A stretch of 64,000 bases of DNA, taken from contig JAWNGF010000001.1 of NCBI GenBank assembly GCA_037039685.1, forward strand, positions 5,642,001 through 5,706,000, written 5' to 3'. The DNA is from Ceratobasidium sp. AG-K (Eukaryota > Basidiomycota > Agaricomycetes > Cantharellales > Ceratobasidiaceae). Of this stretch, positions 1 through 13,167 are shown piece after piece. The notes below the pieces were generated by a model, which had not been told where the DNA came from, did no database searches, and was given only the letters and a program-made list of their open reading frames with translations. The position numbers and the translations under genes were made by a program. Every line of letters begins with the position of its first letter. The stretch's first letter is position 1.

Positions 1-35
1 AGTGTTATGGGTTAGTTGATTGTTCTGCATAATAG

Positions 36-583
36 AGAACGGCGAAGATATGTATATCTGGATTGGGGATGGAGTATCTCCTCAAATACTGATAGACTTG
101 TTCAACGTCGAAAACTGGGATGAGATTGGGTCACGTACGGTAAATATAGCTCAACATTCACTCAAGGCGGGCACTTACTCAAGCAACCGCACAAGCATGC
201 CCTTCCAGAGCTCCAAACCCACCTCTCTGTCCAAGTTCGTAACATAATTACGCATGGTGATCTCCTACGAGGCCGCGAACTACCACTGCATGTTGTCCGA
301 CAAAACATGGACGGGGCTGAAATTGAATTTAGCAACCTCTTGGTCGAGGACACCAATAACGACGCCATGTCGTATGTTGATTGTGAGCGACGCCGTTCCT
401 AGATTATGCATGTATTCTCAACCAAACTCGTAGATCTCTGCTACGAGCACAAACAGATTAACCAAGCAGTAAGTCATACTTCAACAACCCTCCAGTTACC
501 CTGGCTCAATTACATTCAAACACCTGTTCCAGCTTGTCAACGGGACTAATATTGGTTCAAATGGGTGGCGTATACCATGGTAA
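36..583 (+). CDS. SEC24: Sec24-type COPII coat protein, C-terminal end only (5' truncated by window edge)
   Basis: Only the last exons lie in the window. I read exons 36-139, 184-382, 434-468 and 533-583, all with GT-AG junctions. The translation carries the gelsolin-like end of Sec24: a 'NGEDMYIWIGDGVSPQ' block, then 'LPELQTHLSVQVRNII', then 'MDGAEIEFSNLLVEDTNNDA' and 'YVDYLCYEHKQI'. This order is the hallmark of Sec24 C-termini (cargo-binding subunit of the COPII inner coat, ER exit sites). The predicted tail after the last intron adds 16 residues ending in IPW before a TAA at 581-583; that final exon is the least certain part. The gelsolin fold also occurs in Sec23, but the EFSNLLVED...YVDYLC tail points to Sec24. 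Confidence 0.85.
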
Positions 584-2506
584 TGTTATCATAGGGGCAT
601 AAAATAATAGCCAGTGTATGTGTGTACCTTGGGACAATTTGGGCAAATTTCAATAATATGTAAATTTCCTCTGCATACATATAACCGGGTGCTTGAGGGT
701 ACTGCGGTGTAAAGGTTTAGTCCAAACCACAAACGGTTGACTGGTATCTCCGCGAGTCCCCCGTCAAGCAGAGCTTTCTCCGAAGCGATCTGGGAATTTG
801 CTGCGCAAGAAAAAAATGGGGAGGGAAAAATCTATACAAGTCCCACTTTCATTATTCAACAGTTACTCCTTGTAGAAAGAGATTCCCACTCTTGGCAGAG
901 GCGACGCGATCTCGCTTTGACCGGAAGGATCATAATGTCAGCTGCAGAATAGCCCCCGGTCAATATGTCTGACTGGTATACTATATTTCTATTCAATAAG
1001 ATGCAAGAGAGGTTGAGCGAGAACAGCCCTCAAAGTTACGACTGTCTTTCAAATACCTTACAATTTGTATATCCAGAACATAGAGCCGCCATCTAATGAA
1101 CAGTTCCAATCCACTGATAACTCATCCCAGAGAATTTTAATGGTCCGGGTTATGATCCGGAGTAAGCATCACAAATTCCAGTAAGGCAGTCTTGAGTCGA
1201 GGCATTGGTTAGCGAGACCGAAATTCACTCGGTATCACTGGCACGCTGTGTATAGCTCTGGCGCGTGCAATCGTGAAAACAGTGGGGATGTATGAATAGA
1301 ATAGGGTGACCACGAGACAGACGTGGAGACTGGAATTCCTGTCAATTCGAAAAAGTGAAAGCTCATTGAGGCTCATCCTACCTCGCATAACACCATCGAC
1401 GGCTTCAATCAATATCCTAGAAACGCGGCGGGGTAATGGTGTCGCTAAGATTGAGTAGGAACTTTGAACCATCTCGCGAATTACCAGAAGACGTGATGGG
1501 CGCCTGTAAGATGTGTGCGGTCGCGGGTTCCTCCGGCTATGCAAGCGCACTAAGGCAGTTCATCGAGGGCGGCAGTCCCAGCGGACAGCCGGCTGTGTTT
1601 AGTGATAGATAATTTAACAAGCCACTACGTCTGCTGGAGTGATCACAATCACTAAGTTGTGTCTGGAGTTATACTGTAACTTGCTCTATGTGGGTTCAAC
1701 TCGAGTGGCTACATGGTGGCGCTACATAATTTGAAACCACCGCTAGGAAGGAACAAGATCGTGTAGTGAGCTCGTAACTCGAGTATGGAACAAACTTGAT
1801 AATTGGACAAATAGACAGACCATATGATATGCCCTCTCGAGTTAAACTTATGATCCAGACGTGATTGGCGGCCGGCTGTGAGTCATTACCATGTGCCTTC
1901 GAGATCACTGTACCACACTCCAGGGTTTCAGGCGTAGCGCCCAGCGTAACTAGTCGCCCCGTTTGACATATTTGGGAGTTGGTTCCCTTGGTCGGAGTAA
2001 CTAGGATTCTCAAGCGACACGGAACATGGTCTACCTAAGCTCGGAAGATCATGTCAACGACCCTAGCCGTTGTATCAGCGGGGGCACTGGCAAAATTACG
2101 CGATGCATGTCCAGGTGAGTGGAACACCTTAGGGCTGTTAGTTAATAAACACGTACAGTGGAGAAGATCCGATAGCTATGACATAGAGTGACTAGACCAT
2201 ATGAATCAGTCGGCGTACCCCGCGAATATCTTGGTGAAATCAGAAGCAATACGTTTATGATTGGTAGAGTATCTAATCTTTGCCGAAGACATGGCAAGGT
2301 GGTGGGTCAGGATCCTCGATCCTCCTGGCGAGGTAAATCATCCCGTTTCGCTGACGGGTAGGCCAGCCGTTTGCGCAACTTGATCCTGCCCATGCGTGAC
2401 GAATGACAAGCGCAGTGGGAGTATAATAACCTCTGATCCGGGGTTTCAGCTCCTCAACCTGGTGTTCCTCAGTGTCCTTCGGCTCACTCGACAAAAGAAA
2501 CTGAAC
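584..2506. other. Intergenic stretch without recognisable gene
   Basis: About 1.9 kb between the Sec24 end and the F-box-like gene. I read all frames and saw only short open frames with no recognisable motif and no consistent splice chain. Composition is close to random and AT-richer than the flanking coding regions. No tRNA, rRNA or repeat was recognised. It may hold decayed sequence too old to name. Confidence 0.5.
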
Positions 2507-3653
2507 ATGGCATCGTTTACGTCTCTTCCGGGCGAGTTGACTGCTATCGTTCGCCAGTTCATCCCATGTGATGAACTTGATACCCACCTCGCATTCCACA
2601 CCGTTGCTCGAGGGGCCCGACTTGTACTTTACGACGAGGACGTCTGGCGCGAACTGTGCTACGACAACGGATCCGGAGGCATGTTTCGTGAGGTCGTCCC
2701 AGAGAGATGGCGCAAGAGCATCCTTATTCTCGCCCGATACCAAAGGCAAGCGGGTGTATCCTATTGCCGCCAACACGGAGCGCTGCAATGGGTCAAAACA
2801 TTCAGGCTGTCACGTACACCGTCCCTCGCTTCCTCGCCTCCGTCCATCGAGCTTAATCCCGCGTTCACGAGTCTCTCCTTTGACCGACGGGCACTTTCAG
2901 CGGGACGCGGGCTGGCAGCCGCATATCTACACGCTCAGCCATGTGACCTAGACAACCACAGGGGCCGGACGATCGCGGACCAGATTGCTGAATTCATACC
3001 TACCCAGCTGGATCACCACATTGGGGCTTACGCATTGGCCACGATGCCAGCAGTCGCCAAGCTGGATATCGTATTCGACCATTGGGGTTCAACTATAGAT
3101 GCAGCTACCGCCAAGGAAGCGTGCTCATTCTCGTCAGAGCTCGCGCAAGTACGGCGAGAGGAGGGTATACGCGTCCTAGACGTCGTGGAGGGAATGGTGA
3201 AATGGTAAGTTCCGAAGAGTAGATCTAGCGGCCACTAACAATACTTACACTTCTAGGCTCATGACTCCGATGACTGATGCTCAAGTCAACAAGCTCGTCG
3301 AATTAGATCAATTGTTGGATCCCGAGCTATATGCTATGTTAGAATTTAGCACGGATCCCGACACACTCGCCGCATATTGGAGGCGCAAGTACCGTCGGCG
3401 AGGAGACATATTCAGGGCGTGAGTGGTGAATTGTTTGACCATCCGAAGTAGCTGATCCATCTTCGTCAGAAATTTTGCCGGACTACGTACTGTGGAAGGC
3501 TCACCGAATACTGTCCGGGCAGTGTGGTGCCCGGAAATACGATTCGAGGTGCTTGGTTATAACGGCGTTGTAAACGCGAAGGAGATTGGCGATACTCCTG
3601 CTGCAGGCAGCTGGCTCGTCGCCCAAATCAATCAGATTGCGACATTGGTTTGA
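2507..3653 (+). CDS. F-box-like protein (hypothetical)
   Basis: Three exons, 2507-3204, 3257-3418 and 3470-3653, give about 347 aa. The start at 2507 was chosen because the protein then begins 'MASFTSLPGELTAIVRQFI', an F-box-like opening (LPxEL...I...), followed by 'DVWRELCYDN', which resembles the W-x-x-L segment closing an F-box. F-box proteins bind Skp1 and recruit substrates to SCF ubiquitin ligases; basidiomycetes carry large, fast-evolving families of them. The rest (TMPAVAKLDIVFDHW, then a charged segment before intron 1) shows no LRR, WD or Kelch repeats. Intron 2 has a GTGAGT donor that overlaps an in-frame TGA, so unspliced reading would stop early. The F-box call is moderate; the gene structure is well supported. 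Confidence 0.6.
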
Positions 3654-3948
3654 CATATACCCCCTCTTCTTGGTTTCGCATAGGACATTGGATCGCTGTA
3701 TCAATAGTACACTCACAAGATATATACCGTGATACGTCGATTGAATTTCTGCTAGACACGACTCAGGCTATCCTAAGCTCTACGCCCTTTCATAGCCTGA
3801 GAACGGAAAGGAATTAAACTCGGTCGATCAGAATCTTTTCAATAGTTTACATGGCGGTATATGGCTGTAAATGATCATATCAGGCATGTTAGAAGTTGGT
3901 TATATTTCTCCGGAATATAGGTGAATAAATACCTTCAAATACAATCTA

Positions 3949-4343
3949 TTACGGCCAGACGCGCTTATCCAGTACGTTGAGCCCCAAAAAGCGTTTCCCT
4001 AACCCCAACCGTTGATATCTTGCAAAAACTAACAAACGATCAGGAACTTGGGCGAAGAGATGTGCGGCCCTCATCGCTCACGAGTATGACTCCACCGACG
4101 TCCAAGCCATTTCCCAAAGAATGGTAGAACAACAACGGTCATGAGGAGCTGCAATTGCTGGACCGATTCGTCCCACTCCTGCTGCGCGAGACGTTCCTCT
4201 TCCTCTTCGCTGTCAAACGAGATTTCTGATCTTAGGTCATCGACGCTAGACGCAGGGGAGACAGAAGGAGAGGATTTTGGGGGTGGATATACCATGGTTG
4301 ACAGTGCGGAGTTTGGAGACCCTTTGTTCAATAACCCAAGCAA
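3949..4343 (-). CDS. Mim2-like mitochondrial outer-membrane import protein
   Basis: Two exons, 4082-4343 and 3949-4028, joined over a 53 nt GT-AG intron, give 113 aa. The N-terminus is Ser/Pro-rich, then an acidic run 'SFDSEEEEERLAQQEWDES' leads into a short hydrophobic helix 'LMTVVVLPFFGKWLGRRWSH'; the second exon adds 'FARYQRLGLGKRF'. The pattern of acidic stretch, W-ES-QQL, a single membrane helix, K-LGRRWS and ARY-R-GLGK fits fungal Mim2, the small partner of Mim1 in the MIM complex that inserts helical proteins into the mitochondrial outer membrane. Yeast Mim2 is about 87 aa. Without splicing the frame would stop just after GRRWSHTRER, losing the conserved basic tail. A second in-frame ATG 16 codons in is an alternative start. 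It is divergent from the GH5 gene. Confidence 0.6.
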
Positions 4344-4529
4344 GGAATAGGACCCAACGGCGGTCTGGATGAAACCGAACGAAGATCGGACTTGAGGCCG
4401 GGAGGGTCACGTGCTTCGTTGGTGGGCTCCCGCTGACAAAAGCTTGCATACACTCACATCAAAGTGTCGTCATTATGCTCTGCTGTAACATTACAGAGTG
4501 GGGTTCTGTTCTTTACCATATCCTATAAT

Positions 4530-6386
4530 ATGGATGGAATATTCAAAAAAATCGCTGGTAAAATAGACAAAGAAATCCCAGGTCGCTTGGGTTCCAGGTT
4601 TCTGGACAAACATACTACCAACGACCAACGCCTCCCTCCTCTCTCGCCTCGCGATGTGCTGAGGTTTAGGAAGCAGCGAGGAGTAAACCTAGGTAGGTGT
4701 AGGTACTAGGCCTATTCCTCGCTTTCTGGTTCAACTCGCAGGCGTGCACAGGATCGTGGTTTGTGCAGGAACGCTGGATCTGCGAGACCACCTATTGTGG
4801 TTGCGGCGGTGGGCAAAGCGACCTACACATCGCCCAAGGAGCCAACGGGAAAGAAGTAATGGAGCACCATTGGGATACATGGGTTACAGAAGATGACTGG
4901 AGGGAAATCCAGACACAGGGATTCAACACCGTGCGCATCCCGGTCAGTAGCTTGCATCCATGCTTTGCTTATCGCTTTGCCGACGGACTATACTCCAGAT
5001 TGGGTACTACCACCTATCAGGTGTCGATCCCTCGGTTCTCGATGATACAGACTTTGAAGGACACAAGCGTGTATTTTCGGGCGCATGGCCAAGGATACTT
5101 CATGCGATCGGGAACGCTGAACGGTACGGTCTTGGTGTGCTGATAGGTAAGACCTCCCTTCGAAGGCTAAGCGTGGCACCTGCCTAATTTTGTTACTATA
5201 AAGATCTCCATGCCGCACCTGGGGCACAGAACAGGGATGCACATAGTGGAACAGGGTCAGGAGAAATCCACATGTGGACGACAACGAATCTGTCACGCAC
5301 TACTCAAGCGTTGCAGGTCTTGACAACCCATTTAGCGCAGCGGCCGAACGTAGTAGGAATCGAACTGGTTAATGAGCCAGCGAATAATAACCAAGTCCAA
5401 GGGTGGTACGAAAGCACATTGTCTGCGCTCCGCAAGATTAGCCCCGACCTCCCGCTGTATATCAGGCGAGTCCCGAATTAATACATAACCGGTCATTCTG
5501 ATAGCTTGACAAATAGCGATGCCTGGGACGCAGGCTGGTACTCCAAACTAGTGGGCGCCCGTCCAGACTTTGTTGTCCTTGATCACCACCTCTACCGCTG
5601 CTTCACTCCTGGCGACGCAACCCAGTCGGGCGACGAACACGCTGCTGTGCTCAAGCACTCCTCTCCTCTTCCTCCACTTTCCTCTGCAGCGCGAGGGAAC
5701 ATAATTGTGGGGGAATGGAGTGCCGCACTTAGCCCGGGCTCGTTGCGCTCCAATGAGGCTGGAGAGCAGGATCGGCAGCGGAGGGTGTGGGCGCGGGCGC
5801 AGCTCGAGGCATACGAGGCGGCTTGTGGAGGTTGGTTCTTTTGGACGTGGAAGAAGGGGACCGGATGGGATGCTGGATGGAGTGCAAAGGACGCCACGAC
5901 AGCGGAGATTCTACCTCGTTGGGTGGGCGGGAAGAGGAAAGCAGAAATGCGGCGTGTACCGTCTGATGCAGGATGGAAGCAGCAAGCCCTGAGCGGAGCT
6001 CTTGGTAGGCCGAGTTATCTGCCATAGACGCACTGGTTTTCCTCATTACTATCTATAACCAGGTCAGCATAAGAACTACTGGTCATCCCGCGGCGCGTAC
6101 AACGAATTCTGGAGATTCGAGGACGGCTATTCTACTGGGTGGGACGACGCAATCACATTCTTGACGTTTAACGACAGCCATCCTGCCGTGTCTGAGCTTG
6201 GTTTCCGGGGAGAGTGGTTGAAACGCCGTGTGACCCAACACATCCAGGCTCGCGGAAAAAGCGACAACGTGTGGGAGTTCGGTAAGTCTGTGTTCGCTCA
6301 GCTCACCGGAACAAGTCTAAAATGGCTTCATTGAAGAGCATGGATTCAACCAAGGATACGACGCGGCGTGGGCTGCTGCTTTCTGA
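4530..6386 (+). CDS. Glycoside hydrolase family 5, exo-beta-1,3-glucanase-like
   Basis: Seven exons (4530-4692, 4752-4942, 4999-5146, 5204-5465, 5517-6004, 6063-6281, 6337-6386) give about 506 aa. The chain shows the GH5 Exg pattern: 'RGVNLGSWFVQERWI', 'GFNTVRIPIGYYHLSG', 'DLHAAPGAQN', the acid/base in 'IELVNEP' (Glu about 225), 'VLDHHLYRCF', and the nucleophile in 'IIVGEWSAAL' (Glu about 321), then 'GWFFWTWKKG'. The ends 'YWSSRGAYNEFWRFEDGY' and 'EHGFNQGYDAAW' are typical of the YBR056W-like glucosidase subgroup. No signal peptide is visible, so it is probably cytosolic, unlike secreted Exg1. Intron 4 (5466-5516) is GC-AG; the splice there makes 'ISDAW'. The substrate is probably a beta-1,3-glucan or glucoside, by inference. 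Confidence 0.9.
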
Positions 6387-6495
6387 TTGCCCAGGGCGGA
6401 TAGTATGTTGAGATGTATATTGGACTATTCGACGATAAATCTAAGTTACAAGAAAATCAAACGCTGCAACCAATAATAAATGTCACCTAGATCGT

Positions 6496-8023
6496 TCAAA
6501 CGACCATGATCGAAGCACCTCCGTCATTCGTCAACCGTTTCCGGGTCTTGATAATCAGGTACCTCCTACTCAGCTGCGCAACGGTCTTTTTGGGTGGAGT
6601 TGACCCGGTCGTCGGAGGCGTCGAGGGGTTAAATGCTGCGATACATGCCGGGGAAATGACAAGCGCTTGACCGGTCTGAATAAACAACAATAATTTAGCA
6701 ATGTTTAGCTAGTGGCAGTTGTTGTGGCGCGCACCTTCAGAGAAACCAGCTGGGCGAATGCATCATCCGGCATATCGGCCGCGATGTGGCTCACCAGATG
6801 ATCGTACCATCGTTTACTTGAGAATCGATGCAGGATCAAACAACTTGCCAAGTCGATGAGCACAGGCGGAAGCACAGTTGGTTCCTGTATAAACTCAATG
6901 TATGAGCGGGAATATATATTCAGAAGTCGCGACACTTGCCTGAGTACTAATAATAATTCGCATGGCCAGGTGCCGCTGTTGCCTGATCAAGGACAGAAGA
7001 GAGTTGGTTAACTCTGAAGTAGCACCTTTACCGCCCTCGGTAGATAGATACTACCGTTCGCTTGCGTCAACTCTCTCTCTCTACCAGAGCAATGCGATAG
7101 CATACCTTGTGAGCCTCATCCACCACGCACACCTTCCCGGTTCCTACGTCCGCCCTCACAAATAACCTCAAGATGATATCAAACAACCCAGCGGCCGACC
7201 CGGGGTCGATGAATGGGTCGGATAAATCAATGATCGTCAGCTGCCCGGCAGCAAACCTCGGGCTACGTCTCGCGAGGCCTAGGGCTGAAGTCGAGACTGT
7301 GGACATAACCGACGCCCGACGGTTTGTCGAGGTGCCGATCGTGCTTGTCGCATGACTCGAAGTAGCGGGCTCGAGGAAGGACTTAAGCAACGCCATTCGT
7401 TGCTCAAGTCCCGCCAGCTGGGCAGGGTTGAAGTTTTTCTTGTGTTCCTCAAGTTGTCGGACAAATTCGGTGTATGTATAATTTTCGCCCAGTTGACGGA
7501 GAATGTTCTTTCTCGCCGTCAGTACACAAAGCAAGGACGGGTTGGACTATTCGCTCACCAGGATAATCTGCATGTACAATGGGGCTCCATCCGACCCACC
7601 GCTCACGGCCATGATGGACAAGAAAGCTTGTGCATCGAGTTCTTCCTCCGCAAAATAAAGGGGTTCGACCGTAACCCCCGTGCCAAGTGGTGCGTAAACT
7701 CTACGCATCGTGTTAAGCGAGGCAGGCGAGACATATACTCGTACAGGTGGAGGAGTCACTGTTGGGTCGGTGCAGAGGGCAATATGGGCGGCTTCGCATG
7801 GCGTACGCGTTGTCGAAGACCCCTCTCCAAAATGAAGGACAAGGCCCGATAATGGTTTCTGAGTACGTCCGAAGCGAGGATCTGGGGGAAGCAACATGTC
7901 TTCGAGAAGAACGCCTACGGAGTGGCTCTACAGATTCACTATTAGAATAGGGTTGATGGGCAACAAATGACGACAAAAGCTGACCTTCCCAGACCCTTGT
8001 ACGCCGCAGACAACGGCAGACAT
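6496..8023 (-). CDS. P-loop NTPase, possibly HerA/FtsK-like (start uncertain)
   Basis: Exons 7985-8023, 7559-7927, 7106-7507, 6940-7050, 6735-6884 and 6496-6675 give 416 aa from the ATG at 8023. Walker A is 'GVQGSGKS' right at the N-terminus; Walker B is 'KVCVVDEAHK'; a following block 'LIRQQRHLAMRIIISTQEP' looks like the sensor region of HerA/FtsK-type pumping ATPases; then 'LILHRFSSKRWYDHLVSH' and 'GQALVISPACIAAF'. The start so close to Walker A suggests a missing upstream exon: in-frame 'VERFRDPRIYVNT' lies just upstream, joined by a 50 nt intron to 'NAPMSAVVCGVQGSGKS'. The intron 6885-6939 is GC-AG. Substrate and role are unknown; the fold call rests on motifs only. It follows the FHA gene on the same strand. 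Confidence 0.7.
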
Positions 8024-8188
8024 AGGTGCGTTCTTGAGGGAGTGTGTGAGGAATGGCAACAGCTAAACGAGAGCTTGCTTACAGTATTGACATAGATCCT
8101 AGGATCACGGAACCGTTCCACTTTCGACTTGGAACTACGCAAAACAATGAGATTGGCCGACGCGATGATTGAAAACAGAATCAACCCA

Positions 8189-9353
8189 CTAGACTGCAGC
8201 AACCTGCCCAAGTAGCCCATATTGCTTAATATGCTCGCCCACGCCCAAATCCAACGCCTCCCGCGTAACGAGAGGCGCTGTCTTGAGTTCATGGTCGTCG
8301 CTACCGGACGGTTGACCTGGGCTCCCAATATCGAGAAGCGAAAACTCTAGATCCATGGCTTCCATCCCAGTCTTGACGGTGGTGAACGAAGTAATTGAGC
8401 TCGTACGTTCCATTCTAGGCGTTTTAGGGAGGGCTTTATCGTCAATAAGCATACTCTCACGTGCTCGAGAGGAGTTCATGAGAGTTTCATCGCTTTCGTT
8501 ACCAGATTGTGTTCGGTTGGGAACCTGGACGTGAGGAGAGAAGGATACGCTCAGGCGGTGACGGAGCGCAGGCTTAGGAGAGTTGCGGCCGCCTGCGCTG
8601 AGTGTTCGATGCCGTTTCAAGGAAGGAACCAATGGAGAGTTGATCATGACCGGAAGGGATTTGCAGGCCACGCAACTGTTGAAAAACAAACAATGTCAAA
8701 GGCTACATCCCAAGATAGAGTATGAAAACGCACAGTGTGGGGTCGTCATAAACCTCCGCCTTGATGGAAGGAACGCCATCCTGGCCCTCGCCAAATTCCT
8801 AGATTTTGCGTTGAGGTTGTGCGGGATGACGGCATGTTGGATGAACTAACCAGGATGTCGTGGCATTGCAAGGTGAACCGATCTGATTTTTCGCCCTTGC
8901 TCGAGAGTCGGGTGCCATTGATCCATGTGCCATTGGATGACCTCGTATCCCGAATTAAAACCTGAGAACATTAGTCTTGACCTTGCACCATGTTTTGTTC
9001 GAAAGTCGCACCTTGCCATCTGGACCGGCCCAAAGAAGGGCATGATTTCGACTCATCCACTGGCAGGAAAAAAGTCCATTTGTTCCATCTTCTGAATCCC
9101 CTGCCTGAGACCTTCCAATGACAACACGATTGCCAAGTGGCAATGGGATTGTTTTAGGATAAAAAGCACCTGAGCCAGTCAGGGGATGAAAATGGATGGA
9201 CGGGACGAGTCGTTGGGAGCCGGTCATTTGTGTTGGAGACGAGGTCAGGGCTGGAAGAACGCCGTCCATAGGAACTGGGGTTTGTGTTTGATCTGCGACA
9301 GGTATCATGGTCCCTTGTGGTGGCCACGGGTAAGTGGCTAATGCACGTGACAC
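8189..9353 (-). CDS. FHA-domain protein
   Basis: Exons 9012-9353, 8851-8961, 8734-8798 and 8189-8675 give about 334 aa. Residues about 45-155 form a forkhead-associated domain: 'RVVIGRS', 'MSRNHALLW', 'RDTRSSNGTWINGTRL' and 'CHDILEFGEG', which supply the conserved GR, S-x-x-H and N-G phosphothreonine-binding positions. The pattern resembles SLMAP/Far10-type FHA domains, but the protein lacks the long coiled coil of that family; the remainder is Ser/Thr/Pro-rich disorder. As read it ends 'LLGQVAAV'. An alternative splice (donor before VGEH, acceptor CTGCAG near 8201) would join it to a hydrophobic segment 'LILFSIIASANLIVL' and then, in frame, to the P-loop gene; see findings. Binding to phosphothreonine is expected from the family; the partner is unknown. 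Confidence 0.8.
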
Positions 9354-9500
9354 TTCAACACGCTGCGAACCCTGACAAATGGGCGCTCGCTTTTGTTTGT
9401 GTCGGGTTGGGATCGCCTATTTTTGACAACCGCCCACGACGCGTGCCTTGCTTGAGAACTCCGAGGCTGGACCGACACTGCCTATCCCCGGTCCACGACA

Positions 9501-9507
9501 TATAAAT
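9501..9507 (+). promoter_or_regulatory. TATA-like box upstream of GH9 gene
   Basis: TATAAAT lies 67-73 nt upstream of the start codon at 9574, in the gap between the divergent FHA and GH9 genes. Spacing fits a TATA element with a short leader. It was assigned by eye only. Confidence 0.45.
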
Positions 9508-9540
9508 TTCGGTTACGGGCTTGTTCACCGTCAAGACTGA

Positions 9541-11742
<2,202 letters not shown>

Positions 11743-12107
11743 CCTAGACGGACTATAGTTGGACTTTTAACCAGACGTTAAGATTACGATACGGACTTTT
11801 TTTCATTCACTGGGCCTGTATTATACTTACATTGTGCCTTTATCTTGTAATTAGTGGCTGTTGACAAACCAGTTTAGATGTATGCGCGCCCCTCGTCGAC
11901 ACTTATCGCTCTTGAAATTAAATCTCAGCTATCTATCAATCCTAAGGTGAGTCGGACTTAACGCCTAATCGCCGGGCCGCACCGGTTCGGGGTCACTCCC
12001 CTCAAGGCCTTAAAGTGCACCTCGAGGCCAATTGTGGACAGCCCTCCTGCCTCCATCAAACAAATCAACGGTAATACCCAACCCCCACTCAGAAAGGAAC
12101 TACTATC

Positions 12108-13076
<969 letters not shown>

Positions 13077-13167
13077 AACAAGCACACAAGCAAGTTTTTG
13101 GAATAATCACGATTATATGTATAGTCCCAGTACACGATATAAGAGTAATTCTGCACCTGAACTACCG

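Noticed and set aside
920..940. CGGAAGGATCATAATG resembles the 3' end of 18S rRNA (GGAAGGATCATTA).
   Set aside because: Only about 11 nt match and the preceding conserved 18S sequence and ITS/5.8S are absent.
1681..1710. GGGTTCAACTCGAG looks like a tRNA T-arm.
   Set aside because: No matching D-arm, anticodon stem or acceptor stem could be folded by eye around it.
7942..8328. A separate small membrane protein (MGAQVNRPVATTMNS...).
   Set aside because: It spans a probable intron and the edges of two genes; the hydrophobic stretch is better discussed as part of the FHA/NTPase question.
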